40,334 bases of DNA from an uncultured Dorea sp. Its GTDB lineage: Bacteria; Bacillota; Clostridia; Lachnospirales; Lachnospiraceae. The notes beneath the pieces are model-generated. The model did not search any database and was not told where the DNA came from. It saw nothing but the letters and a program-made list of their open reading frames with translations. The stretch covers positions 1-40,334 of the forward strand of contig CAJTVY010000032.1 in assembly GCA_910579925.1 (NCBI GenBank). Reading direction: 5' to 3'. Positions 31,926-40,119 of this stretch are shown piece after piece. A program made the position numbers and the translations under genes. How positions within the stretch are numbered: the first letter of the stretch is position 1; each line of letters begins with the position of its first letter.

Positions 31926-33688
31926 TCCCGTTCCCTTTTCTGTCCGCTCTGATTAAAGTGAATGATTGCTCCATCCTTTCGTATTAAAAATGCAGGGATT
32001 CCAAATACTTTTGTAACTTCATAGATATTTTCCCATTCCTGGCCGTCTCTTCCGTAAGGAATCAGCACACAATCATAATTTTTTTCTTTCTGTATCTGCC
32101 ATATCTGAGACGATTGTTTATCTGCGTCAAATCTTTGCCCGTCAAAAATCACGGCTCGCTTTTTCTCTTCTTCATCCAGCTTCCCGTACATCTCCCGATT
32201 CAGATAAAGTCCGTATTTCTTTTCTTCTGATTTCACAAGCGCAAGCACTGTCTTCACGATCAGAATCTTTGCAGATCCCAGTACCAGCACATTCTGAAAG
32301 TCTCTTAACATATCAGCCATATTTTCCATATAGGACAAAGCGTAAAACGCCTCGGCCCCATAAGAAGCTTCCCTGGGATAGCGCTTAAGTTTTTCAATAT
32401 ACGCTTTACTTTCCAGCTTAAGTAAAATATCCCTGAAATCATTGACAAATTGTCCGATCTGTTCTTCCGTAGTAATCAAGGGCGGCGCTATGAGAATGGC
32501 GGTGTGGTCTGCCCATGTAATATATCCTTTTTCCTTTAGCAGGTCACAAAACGCAGAAGCCGCACTCCGGCAATTCATTTCACCTGCAAAAAGAACGGAC
32601 TGAAGCAGCCCGATCCCCCGGATCTCTTCTACATAAGCACTGGGCAAGATTTTTTCTTTGAGCTGCTTCTTTAGATATGCTCCTACCTTTTCTGCATTCT
32701 CAACCACACGTTCTCTCTGCATATAATTTATAGCCGCATATCCGGCGGCACACGAAACCGGATGAAAGGAGCCTGTCAGCGCCACCCGGAACGGAATGCG
32801 CTCTAACTTATCTGCAACTGCCTCGCTGACCATGACTCCTCCCAGAGGCATGTAACTGCTGGTCACACCTTTTGCAAATGTCATGATATCCGGCCAAATA
32901 CCATAATGCTCGCAGGCGAACCATTTCCCGGTTCTTCCAAAACCTACCAGCACTTCATCAAAAATTAAGAGAATCCCGTACTTGTCGCATAATTTTCTGA
33001 CTCCCTCGTAATAGCGCTTTGCAGGCACTACAATATTACCAAGGGATATGGTTTCAAAAAAGACGGCTGCGATTGTGCCAACCCCCTCCAGTAATATGGT
33101 ATCTTCCAGTAATTCAAGTAAAAAGTCACAATACTTTTCTTTATCTTCAAAATACTTCTCCAGATTCTTCGAGTTATATCCTACAAAATGAACATAATCC
33201 GGATGCTCCAGCTTCTCATGTATTCTTTCGTGATCGCCGCAAAGATTGGCCGCCCCGATTGTTGCGCCATGATAGGAATGGCACTGGGATAAGATCTTCC
33301 TTTTTCCCGTTACTGCTTTGGCTATCCGTACCGCACTGTCATTGGCGTCAGAACCTCCCAACGTCAGAAAAATCTTCTTCATATTAGACGGCGCAATCTC
33401 AGTGATGATTTTTTCGCACAGTTTCCCCCTTATATCTGTTCCGTCAACCGGCTTACAATAATGCAGTCTTTTCATCTGCTTTGCCGCGGCCTGAATCACC
33501 TCTTCATTGCCAAAGCCAATATTAACATTGACATACTGGCTTGCCAGATCCATATACCTTTTCCCGTCTGTATCATAGATATAGATTCCTTCGCCCCGTT
33601 CATAAATATCCGGGTCAGCATATCTTTGCTGTGTATACGGAAACAGCGTATAGTTTTTATTCTGCTCTTTTATTCCATCCACAATCAT
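31922..33688 (-). CDS. Class III PLP aminotransferase with extra C-terminal domain
   Basis: A 588-residue protein. Residues 1-430 are a class III (acetylornithine/glutamate-semialdehyde type) aminotransferase: ERGEGIYIYDTDGKRYMDLA, CHSYHGATIGAANL, LLIFDEVLVGFGRTGKWF and the PLP lysine in MTFAKGVTSSYMPLGG. The last ~130 residues (from NVLVLGSAKILIVK) form an alpha/beta domain I cannot assign. Start choice among GTG 33691 and ATG 33688 is uncertain; AAAGG lies just before. Overlap with the kinase fusion suggests consecutive steps. Confidence 0.82.
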   Translation of the reverse strand: MIVDGIKEQNKNYTLFPYTQQRYADPDIYERGEGIYIYDTDGKRYMDLASQYVNVNIGFGNEEVIQAAAKQMKRLHYCKPVDGTDIRGKLCEKIITEIAPSNMKKIFLTLGGSDANDSAVRIAKAVTGKRKILSQCHSYHGATIGAANLCGDHERIHEKLEHPDYVHFVGYNSKNLEKYFEDKEKYCDFLLELLEDTILLEGVGTIAAVFFETISLGNIVVPAKRYYEGVRKLCDKYGILLIFDEVLVGFGRTGKWFACEHYGIWPDIMTFAKGVTSSYMPLGGVMVSEAVADKLERIPFRVALTGSFHPVSCAAGYAAINYMQRERVVENAEKVGAYLKKQLKEKILPSAYVEEIRGIGLLQSVLFAGEMNCRSAASAFCDLLKEKGYITWADHTAILIAPPLITTEEQIGQFVNDFRDILLKLESKAYIEKLKRYPREASYGAEAFYALSYMENMADMLRDFQNVLVLGSAKILIVKTVLALVKSEEKKYGLYLNREMYGKLDEEEKKRAVIFDGQRFDADKQSSQIWQIQKEKNYDCVLIPYGRDGQEWENIYEVTKVFGIPAFLIRKDGAIIHFNQSGQKRERE

Positions 33689-33702
33689 CACCCTTTACAC
33701 AT

Positions 33703-34887
33703 TTATTTTAATGTTCTGTAAATCACTTCTCCAACCGAATCGGTCCCGGTGCATTCCCTGTTCCGGTAACAGAGATCTGTTATCAGATCCTGAAGCTTTG
33801 CACAGACCTTCAATCCATTCGCATTGGGAATATTTCTGCCCTCGCTGCCTCGTTCATACTGGTTATACAGATAATCCCGGACACTTTCATCGTATTTCAA
33901 AGGAATAAAAGAGATATTCCCTGTGTTCTTTTCGATTTTTTGTATCGCATTTCCATATATTCTTGCAATCAGATAATACTCGTCTGTCTCGGCTACAAGA
34001 TTATTCACCCTGCCGTTCTCATCTTCTGGCAGAAAGGTCAGTTCCCAGGGATAAGACATCCGGCTGACCACCCTTCCATCCGGTTCACAGACGGCATACT
34101 CCTCTTCAAAAGCAGGGACAAAACATAATCCTGTATCTGTCCGTTTTACCACTGCGCATTCTCTCAATATATTTATCCGCTTTACCGCCTCAAAGGTATC
34201 CCGCTTATACTGAAATACATGGAACTTATGGTTTACTGTATAAATATAATTTCCATAGACGGCAATATCGCGAAATCCCTTTTCCTGTCCTTCATTTTTC
34301 AGCAATACTATATGGTAATCCATGGTTTTCAAATCTATCTGTATCATAAAGTTATCTGACCATCCGGCCAGAAGCACTACATTTTCCGATTCACACTTTA
34401 CCTTTGCGCCAAAATAGGGCGCTTCATTCTTTCCAGCCAGTAAATTTATATTTTCTATGATCTTTTCATTTGCGTCCGCCTTCATCGTTCTTAAATCAAA
34501 TTTCAGAATATGGCCGGCATAAAAGGGGAATAAAAAAAGATTGTTCTGATATATGTAGTCCTGCCAGTACTGCTCTCCCGTTTTTAGGACATCCGGCAAA
34601 TCCGTTTCCACCAGACGCTGCTCTTTCTTTCCAAGATCAAACTGCAAGAAATATTTTTGATTACGGGATGTAAATAATATCTTTTTTCTTCCTATATATA
34701 CAGCGCCGGTATAATAAAAAGGTATTTCCTTAGATTGCTCATTGCAGACGCAGACCAGTTCTTCACCGAAAGTAATCTGCCCCGTCTGAATATCAACATA
34801 TAAGATTCGATTGTCAGCCGCACTTGGAAAAATCAACTGGTTATCATAACATACCCCATTGAACCAGAATTTAAGAAACGATTTCAT
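33703..34887 (-). CDS. Predicted beta-propeller protein, first gene of the glycan run
   Basis: The product is 394 residues from the ATG at 34887 (GGGGG 6 bases upstream); an ATG at 34923 would add 12 residues. It has repeated blades of the form ILYVDIQTGQI, YFLQFDLGKKEQRL, ILKFDLRTMKAD, FMIQIDLKTMDYH, FHVFQYKRDTFEAVK and AIQKIEKNTGNI, about six, typical of a beta-propeller. No signal peptide or membrane segment is evident, so it is probably cytoplasmic. It ends 12 bases before the aminotransferase gene. A scaffold or sugar-binding role is conceivable; no catalytic motif is visible. Confidence 0.7.
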   Translation of the reverse strand: MKSFLKFWFNGVCYDNQLIFPSAADNRILYVDIQTGQITFGEELVCVCNEQSKEIPFYYTGAVYIGRKKILFTSRNQKYFLQFDLGKKEQRLVETDLPDVLKTGEQYWQDYIYQNNLFLFPFYAGHILKFDLRTMKADANEKIIENINLLAGKNEAPYFGAKVKCESENVVLLAGWSDNFMIQIDLKTMDYHIVLLKNEGQEKGFRDIAVYGNYIYTVNHKFHVFQYKRDTFEAVKRINILRECAVVKRTDTGLCFVPAFEEEYAVCEPDGRVVSRMSYPWELTFLPEDENGRVNNLVAETDEYYLIARIYGNAIQKIEKNTGNISFIPLKYDESVRDYLYNQYERGSEGRNIPNANGLKVCAKLQDLITDLCYRNRECTGTDSVGEVIYRTLK

Positions 34888-34928
34888 AAGATGCCCCCAG
34901 TCTTTTTTCTTCCCTATCAACATCTTTT

Positions 34929-34960
34929 TGCGCTGGTATAAATAAATTTATACCAGCGCA
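34929..34960. terminator. Perfect 14-bp hairpin between surface protein and glycan genes
   Basis: Arms 34929-34942 and 34947-34960 pair perfectly around a TAAA loop. A T run follows only on the plus strand. On minus, the direction of all genes here, an A run follows. It could end antisense transcripts or mark an RNA processing point that separates a highly expressed surface gene from the biosynthetic genes. Confidence 0.55.
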
Positions 34961-35000
34961 TTTTTCTACATCCTTTTCTTCCCAGAAGTATAACGAATGT

Positions 35001-36287
35001 TTACTTTGTAAGAGTAACGGTTTCTGTAACAGCCTCTACCGTATTATCAGCCATAGCAAATGTAATGGTAACGTCCATTGGCCATGTTACCGTAGAATCA
35101 GCAAGCAGATAGTCGATTGTCGCTGCCGGGAACGTCAGCTTTCCATCCGCATAGACAACGTCCTTATCCTTATTCAGCAAATTGTAATCACCATATGCCG
35201 ATGTCGTAACAGACGCAATCTTTGTTGCCGCCTTGCTTCCTTCACCCAGCTCAATTTCAAAGTCTACAGCCGTTCCTGCCGTTACCGCAACGCTCTTTGC
35301 GGATGTAACTGACGCAGCCGTAGGAGCCGCATATAAACCATATACACAGTCTTTATTCACTTCATCAAAGGTTGACGAGGTAACGCCGTCAATCGTATAG
35401 TTAATGCTAATCTTGCCAAGGTCGGTGCCTGTCCATGCGGATGTCTTGGATTCTGACAACCTTCCGATATACCTGAAAGCAGCTTCTCCGCCGACCGCTG
35501 CTGCTCCGGCATATACATATGACTTTGATGCAGTAGTATCCTCCGCTTCTACAATCGCAGTCCCGGCTGTATAAGCAGCCTCGCCTGTGGCCCATGTATG
35601 TGAGCCGCCTTTTTCTACCAGTGTAAGCGCATCGCTTCCGACAGTCCCGATATATACATCGGAAGCAGCAATTGCAGTCTCTAAGTCAGTCTGCTCAGTG
35701 CCTGAACCCAATGTTACTGCTGTTAATTCATAAAACTGTGCATAGGATACGTCGCCTACATCTCCATTAGTCGCAACATCGATCTTTTTGTACTCTACAT
35801 CTCCGGTACCTTTTCCAAGATAATATGTCTGCGCCGCCTTTTTGCCGGTTGCGTCGAATGTAGCCACATTTGGACTGGTTTCTGTTAACTCGCCCAGTGT
35901 CTCAACGCCATACTTATCTGCTTCTGTCTGGGCTGCAACCGCCATCCACGCATCTCCTGCTGTATTTGTAGATTCGTCAACGGCTCCTACCGATGCAACA
36001 AAACCAGCCGCTCCTCCCGTTGCTACAGATTCTACACCCACTTTTACAGACACACCGCTCTTATTCTTCATTGTGAATGGCTCGGAATAAATCTGTGATC
36101 CTGCATCTGCGCTTTCAAACTGGTCGACAGCAATTTCCATTGCAGTCGGAACCTCAACCCTGATTACAGCGTCCTTTGTGGAAACATCTACATCCACTTT
36201 TCCTCCGGCCGCCATAACCGGCGTCGCCATTGTAGAAGCAACAAGAGCGCTCGCTACGACTGATGATAACACTTTTTTGTTTCTCAT
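35001..36287 (-). CDS. Secreted Ala/Thr/Val-rich surface protein
   Basis: A 428-residue exported protein. The ATG at 36287 has AGGAGG exactly 7 bases upstream. A signal peptide (basic MRNKKVLSS, hydrophobic core, PVMA cleavage site) precedes a mature chain rich in Ala, Thr, Ser, Val and Gly, with one Cys, as in surface-layer or fibre subunits. Near residue 50 it has MEIAVDQFESA and QIYSEPFTMKNKSGVSVKVG. Two copies of the same pattern occur in the protein at 36973-38313. No LPxTG or C-terminal anchor is seen. Its strong ribosome site suggests abundant expression. It directly precedes the glycan genes, so it is a candidate glycosylation target. Confidence 0.78.
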   Translation of the reverse strand: MRNKKVLSSVVASALVASTMATPVMAAGGKVDVDVSTKDAVIRVEVPTAMEIAVDQFESADAGSQIYSEPFTMKNKSGVSVKVGVESVATGGAAGFVASVGAVDESTNTAGDAWMAVAAQTEADKYGVETLGELTETSPNVATFDATGKKAAQTYYLGKGTGDVEYKKIDVATNGDVGDVSYAQFYELTAVTLGSGTEQTDLETAIAASDVYIGTVGSDALTLVEKGGSHTWATGEAAYTAGTAIVEAEDTTASKSYVYAGAAAVGGEAAFRYIGRLSESKTSAWTGTDLGKISINYTIDGVTSSTFDEVNKDCVYGLYAAPTAASVTSAKSVAVTAGTAVDFEIELGEGSKAATKIASVTTSAYGDYNLLNKDKDVVYADGKLTFPAATIDYLLADSTVTWPMDVTITFAMADNTVEAVTETVTLTK

Positions 36288-36328
36288 ACTCATACCTCCT
36301 AAGTTTAATAAAAATTTGAGTGTTATAT

Positions 36329-36363
36329 ATAATCAATGCATTTCTTAAAATGCATTTGATTAT
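36329..36363. repeat. Long AT-rich hairpin upstream of the surface protein gene
   Basis: Arms 36329-36343 and 36348-36363 form a ~15-bp stem with one bulge, with no T tract on minus. It lies in the leader of the surface protein gene and may stabilise a processed mRNA. Confidence 0.5.
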
Positions 36364-36367
36364 CAAA

Positions 36368-36898
36368 TTAATTTTCTACCGTAATAGTCACATCAAATCC
36401 CGCATTACTATAATCTGTAAATGTACCTTCATCGTCTTCATTCAATAAGTAGGCTCTGCACGTTGCCTCATATGTACCTGCCTCAAGATCAACATCCAGC
36501 TTAAACGGAGGAAGTTCTGCGCCTACCGGTATTACATCCGTTTTGAATATGACCTCTTCTGTCTCGTCCAGTATGACTTCATACCGTATGGGCTTTTTAT
36601 TATTGGGTGAATTTCCTAATACCGCATCCGTTGTCTCTGACGCCCCGTCGGGAAACGTCCATTCGGTATTCATATAAGTCTCAAAATATCCTTCCCGTAC
36701 CTTATCTCCCATATCTTCCATAATCTGCTTATAATTCCCTTCCGTCATAGCGTCTTTCGGCCTGGTCAGCATATAGATTGCGATTGCTGCAATTACGAGA
36801 AGCAGGACGACAATGATAATCATAATCTTTTTTCTCTTTTTCTTTTTTTGTTCTTCAAGTGTTAATTCTGTAACCTCTGTCTTCTCTTTTTCCGCCAT
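36368..36898 (-). CDS. Membrane-anchored surface protein of unknown function
   Basis: A 176-residue protein. The N-terminus is charged and cytoplasmic (TLEEQKKKKRKK), followed by one transmembrane helix (about 27-46) and an extracellular domain with the beta-rich segment VIPVGAELPPFKLDVDLEAG, then TYEATCRAYL. It lies between two genes for exported proteins that share a domain, so the three are probably one surface assembly. An AGGAGG is 14 bases from the ATG, farther than normal. It may anchor or chaperone the neighbouring secreted proteins. No known family is recognised. Confidence 0.72.
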   Translation of the reverse strand: MAEKEKTEVTELTLEEQKKKKRKKIMIIIVVLLLVIAAIAIYMLTRPKDAMTEGNYKQIMEDMGDKVREGYFETYMNTEWTFPDGASETTDAVLGNSPNNKKPIRYEVILDETEEVIFKTDVIPVGAELPPFKLDVDLEAGTYEATCRAYLLNEDDEGTFTDYSNAGFDVTITVEN

Positions 36899-36972
36899 TT
36901 TCTATCGAAACTCCTCCTGTTGTTTTTTTCATTTCATATCTAGTGTCGTGTATCATTCACACTAGCCGGGTG

Positions 36973-38313
36973 TTATCTGCCTGTCATCTGATGAAAGGCG
37001 CATACTGCCGTCACCAGAACAGCTCCCTCTTCTATGCATGCCTCGGCAGACTCATTTATTTCCCCTTGAAACCGGAAAGCCAGTTCCTCGCCCGGTTTCA
37101 GTTCCACTTGATAATCCAGACTTTCCTCAGACAGAATCATATTGTCACCGTTTCCGGGTATCATCTCTACATAGACGGAACATTCCTCAGAATCATACAA
37201 TTCTTCTTTTTTCGTTCTGACTATTATGCCGCTCTCCTCACTAATCCTGCATGTCAGCTCTGTCAGAGTCAGCATTCCAGCCTCTTCGCCGGTGTTTTTC
37301 AGCACATACTCTTCCGATATCATCCTGCTGCCCTGCTCCTTCTCCTCAATCATCCAGGAGCCAATCTCTATTCCTGCCTTCTGAATCACCTGCAGGTCGA
37401 TAACCTTTCCCTGATTTTCTTCGTTTTCGCCAGATTCCTGCACGAATTCGTCAATCATGGGCAGCTCTTCTTCAACTAGTTCCATATCATTTACAGATGA
37501 ATTCTCACCGTCATCTTCCGATTCGTCCATCTGCCCGATGTCTTCTTCCGTCACGGTATCGTCTGTCTCTGTTTCTTCCACTCTGTTTTCCTGATCCTGC
37601 GCCGCTTTCTCATCCCAGGAATAGACGACTTCCACCGCAATCTCTCCCTTTTCCCAGCCTTCTTCGGCATACTCGTTTACTTCTCCTGTAAAACAGAATG
37701 TCAGCTCTTCGTCTGGTTCAAGTTCTGCCTTGTACTCTGTTCCTTCCTCCGATAAGACAACATGATCTCCATTACCAAAAAGTATCTCCATATAGACAGA
37801 CTTCTCTTTGTTATCATGCAGTCCGTTCTTGTCAGTTCTTATGACTGTACTGCTATTCTCCTGAGGCCTGCATGAAAGTCCAGACAATCTTAATACTCCT
37901 TGCATTTCTCCTGTATTCCTTATGGTGTACTGCTCAGAATAGATCTGTTCCTTTCCATCCATTTCCCATGGATCTATCACAATCTCCAGTTTTTGCGGTA
38001 TCTGCAGATCCTTGATTTCTGCCCGGTCTTCTGGGGCAGTTTCCTCTTCCTTCTTCTCGGGTATCTCTTTTTCATCTTTTACAGGCTCTTCTTCAAAATC
38101 CTTCTGCTCCTGGATATTGAATAAATCCTTATTCTTCCCGGGATACTCAATTTCAACTTCTTTCAGAAGATTACTGCTGTTTTCAAAATCAAGTTCATTC
38201 CCAAGGTTTAACCCCTCTCCAAATAAGGGTTCTTGGGCCATTACTGCCATTTCAGAAGAAAATCCGCCTGTTCCTATTATGAAAGCAGATATGACCGCCA
38301 TACTTTTTTTCAT
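36973..38313 (-). CDS. Secreted acidic protein with two copies of the surface-protein domain
   Basis: An exported protein of 446 residues. The ATG at 38313 has GGAGG 7 bases upstream. The signal peptide ends near EMAVMAQ. Two homologous domains of about 140 residues are separated by a very acidic linker. Domain 1 starts KLEIVIDPWEMDGKEQIYSE and has YTIRNTGEMQGVLRLSGLSC. Domain 2 starts KAGIEIGSWMIEEKEQ and has YVLKNTGEEAGMLTLTELTC. Each ends with ELxPxEELxFxFxGExNExAE. The pattern recurs once in the protein at 35001-36287. No membrane or sortase anchor is visible. Confidence 0.78.
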   Translation of the reverse strand: MKKSMAVISAFIIGTGGFSSEMAVMAQEPLFGEGLNLGNELDFENSSNLLKEVEIEYPGKNKDLFNIQEQKDFEEEPVKDEKEIPEKKEEETAPEDRAEIKDLQIPQKLEIVIDPWEMDGKEQIYSEQYTIRNTGEMQGVLRLSGLSCRPQENSSTVIRTDKNGLHDNKEKSVYMEILFGNGDHVVLSEEGTEYKAELEPDEELTFCFTGEVNEYAEEGWEKGEIAVEVVYSWDEKAAQDQENRVEETETDDTVTEEDIGQMDESEDDGENSSVNDMELVEEELPMIDEFVQESGENEENQGKVIDLQVIQKAGIEIGSWMIEEKEQGSRMISEEYVLKNTGEEAGMLTLTELTCRISEESGIIVRTKKEELYDSEECSVYVEMIPGNGDNMILSEESLDYQVELKPGEELAFRFQGEINESAEACIEEGAVLVTAVCAFHQMTGR

Positions 38314-38596
38314 AATCCCGCCTCCTCTGCCGCTAATGTAATATACATTTAAAATAAGGCACATTGGACATCTCTCGATGCTGCGGACAAAAATTCCCGC
38401 CCGCTTCGCTCCCTGCTACGTCATGATTTGTCACCAACCATGTTCGCAAGGTCCTGGCATACCCAATACGCAGTTTCCCGCCTTCTAATGCCGTTAATGT
38501 TTTTATATCATGAACGCCCTTTTTAGTCCTGTTCGGTAAAACCACGGCTCATCACCGGAATTTATCTAAAGCGGCTGTTCTTATGATCCATCTGTT
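38314..38596 (-). other. Structured noncoding region between the TnpB-like gene and the surface genes
   Basis: These 283 bases follow the TnpB-like stop on the same strand and contain no gene I trust. Minus-strand pairings include GCGGGC/GTCCGC, CATGxTT/AAxCATG and several GGT/ACC steps. In IS200/IS605 elements the guide (omega/re) RNA scaffold lies at exactly this place, over the tnpB 3' end and the element's right end. A weak TATATT lies 27 bases before the next gene's start. Whether it is a guide RNA, a leader or both cannot be settled by eye. Confidence 0.45.
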
Positions 38597-39928
38597 TTAT
38601 CTGGCCAGATACGTTCCTCTGGGATTCAGTTTTCCTTCCCCCTGCCCCCTCTTCTTCACATTCCGGGCCGTATTCACCTTCTCTTCCCCCCGATATCCGC
38701 ACGCCGGACATACAAACTCTCCTTCTGCCTTCTTTCCCGGTTCCCCGCATTCACTGCATTCCCTACTGATATCCTTTCCAAGCACTTCCACTATCTCCAC
38801 GGAATTTTCCCGGCACTTCTGTTCCAGCCTCTGACGGATATATCCCCTCTGCCACTGTGCCATGGAATGGTTAATCCTTTTATTCCATCCTCCGGCCTTT
38901 GGCTTCGGCAGTTTTACCATATAGATAATCCGGGGCTTTTCTTCTCTTAGGAAGCGGTTCAGTTCCTGGTTAATATAGCTGTGCAGCCGCTCCTCATACC
39001 GCTTTTTCTTCGCAGAATATTTCTTCCTGCCCGGGTTCTCATTCCGGTTGCGGTTGTAGCTTCTAGTCTGCTCCCGAACCCAGTCCGCATAAGCAATCTG
39101 GTACTTCCCCAGTTCTTCCCCGTAACAATGCCCCTCATCTGTCGTCAGCATCGTGTAAAGTCCCGCAGCCACTCCCACCTGTTTCAGATAGTCCCCGTGA
39201 TTCTGAACCGACACCTGAATCGGGACTTTCAGCTCAACGCTGTGTTTCTCCGGATACAGCCTGACATAGATCTGGCTCTTATACCGGTTATTATCCGTCA
39301 GTGGTATAAAGATCCGTTTCCGTTTTTCTTTTATGGAAATATAGATCCCGTGATCCGCATACCGGTACGCCCGTTCTGCTATAGTGAATCCGTCCGTCCT
39401 GTCCGTATGAAGTTTCACATGATGCTTTCGCACCTGCCTGCGCAGATACTTGTGAAGCCTTCCGGTATCTGCCTGTGCAGCCACCTTTTCATACTGCTTC
39501 TGTACCGCTTTCGTCAGTTCCACAGGCTTCTGGTTCAGCACTTCCTCGAACGCATTGTTTACTTTCAGCAGGAACCTGAGATAGTGTTTATCTTCCTCTG
39601 AAAATCCTTCATTCTGGTTGAGCAGCTTCAGAATCTTCGTCTTTGTCCGCGTCCACTGGCACTTGACGTCGCCTAATGCATCGAAGACTGCCAGATAGAA
39701 ATATACGGACGGCATACCCAGTGTTTCCCGAAGCCCGCTGGCCGTCATCTCGTTCTGTACCGTATAACCCGGATAGAGTTTTGGAAGGCCTGCAATCCCG
39801 CCAAAGCGGGCATACACGTAATTCTTGACTTTCCCGTAATCTGCGGCGATTTCCTGGAGTCTGGCCATATCAGCCTCTGTGACCGGTTCTTTATTATACT
39901 GGTGAATGGTCTTACATACTCTTTCCAT
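38597..39928 (-). CDS. TnpB-like protein with all RuvC catalytic residues replaced
   Basis: A 443-residue protein of the TnpB/OrfB group. The C-terminal zinc ribbon is intact (CSECG at C391/C394, CPACG at C407/C410), preceded by GKDISRE. The three RuvC acids are absent: RuvC-I reads QVGVAAGLYTML (A254 where GxDxG has Asp), RuvC-II reads RIIYMVKL (V338 in place of Glu), and RuvC-III reads EEKVNTARNV (K417 in place of Asp). No TnpA is adjacent. The protein is full length with no frameshift, so the losses look selected rather than decayed. It may be a nuclease-dead RNA-guided DNA-binding protein. The start lacks a close ribosome site; GGAGG lies 19 bases upstream. Confidence 0.78.
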   Translation of the reverse strand: MERVCKTIHQYNKEPVTEADMARLQEIAADYGKVKNYVYARFGGIAGLPKLYPGYTVQNEMTASGLRETLGMPSVYFYLAVFDALGDVKCQWTRTKTKILKLLNQNEGFSEEDKHYLRFLLKVNNAFEEVLNQKPVELTKAVQKQYEKVAAQADTGRLHKYLRRQVRKHHVKLHTDRTDGFTIAERAYRYADHGIYISIKEKRKRIFIPLTDNNRYKSQIYVRLYPEKHSVELKVPIQVSVQNHGDYLKQVGVAAGLYTMLTTDEGHCYGEELGKYQIAYADWVREQTRSYNRNRNENPGRKKYSAKKKRYEERLHSYINQELNRFLREEKPRIIYMVKLPKPKAGGWNKRINHSMAQWQRGYIRQRLEQKCRENSVEIVEVLGKDISRECSECGEPGKKAEGEFVCPACGYRGEEKVNTARNVKKRGQGEGKLNPRGTYLAR

Positions 39929-39992
39929 TAATATAGGCCGTATCCTTCCTCCCTGTGCGATAGCAGGGTTGTGGCGAGTACGAAATCTTTGG

Positions 39993-40022
39993 CATTACGA
40001 GAAACTATACTTTTTCGTAGTG
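39993..40022. repeat. Imperfect palindrome, related to that at 40125-40166
   Basis: CATTACGA (39993-40000) pairs with TCGTAGTG (40015-40022). It shares the 14-mer TATACTTTTTCGTA with the larger palindrome 138 bases away and lies in the leader of the TnpB-like gene. A CCCTG/CAGGG hairpin lies closer to the gene. Confidence 0.55.
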
Positions 40023-40090
40023 ATTTTTCTGGAAAATTTTTTAGACAATTATTACAAAAAATAAAGGTTAAGTTTATTGACGGATTGTCG

Positions 40091-40119
40091 ATAATATATT
40101 AGAATGGTTTAGAAATCAA
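40091..40119 (-). promoter_or_regulatory. Promoter for the TnpB-like gene
   Basis: TTGATT (40114-40119), a 17-base spacer and TATTAT (40091-40096) on minus, about 165 bases before the ATG. The leader is long and contains the hairpin at 39993-40022. Confidence 0.65.

Noticed and set aside
36154..36366. Alternative minus-strand frame over the surface protein start
   Set aside because: It overlaps the signal-peptide coding region and lacks a ribosome site, while the real gene has AGGAGG at 7 bases.
38333..38545. 70-codon minus-strand open frame between the TnpB-like and surface genes
   Set aside because: No ribosome site or family match; the stretch is better explained as structured noncoding sequence.
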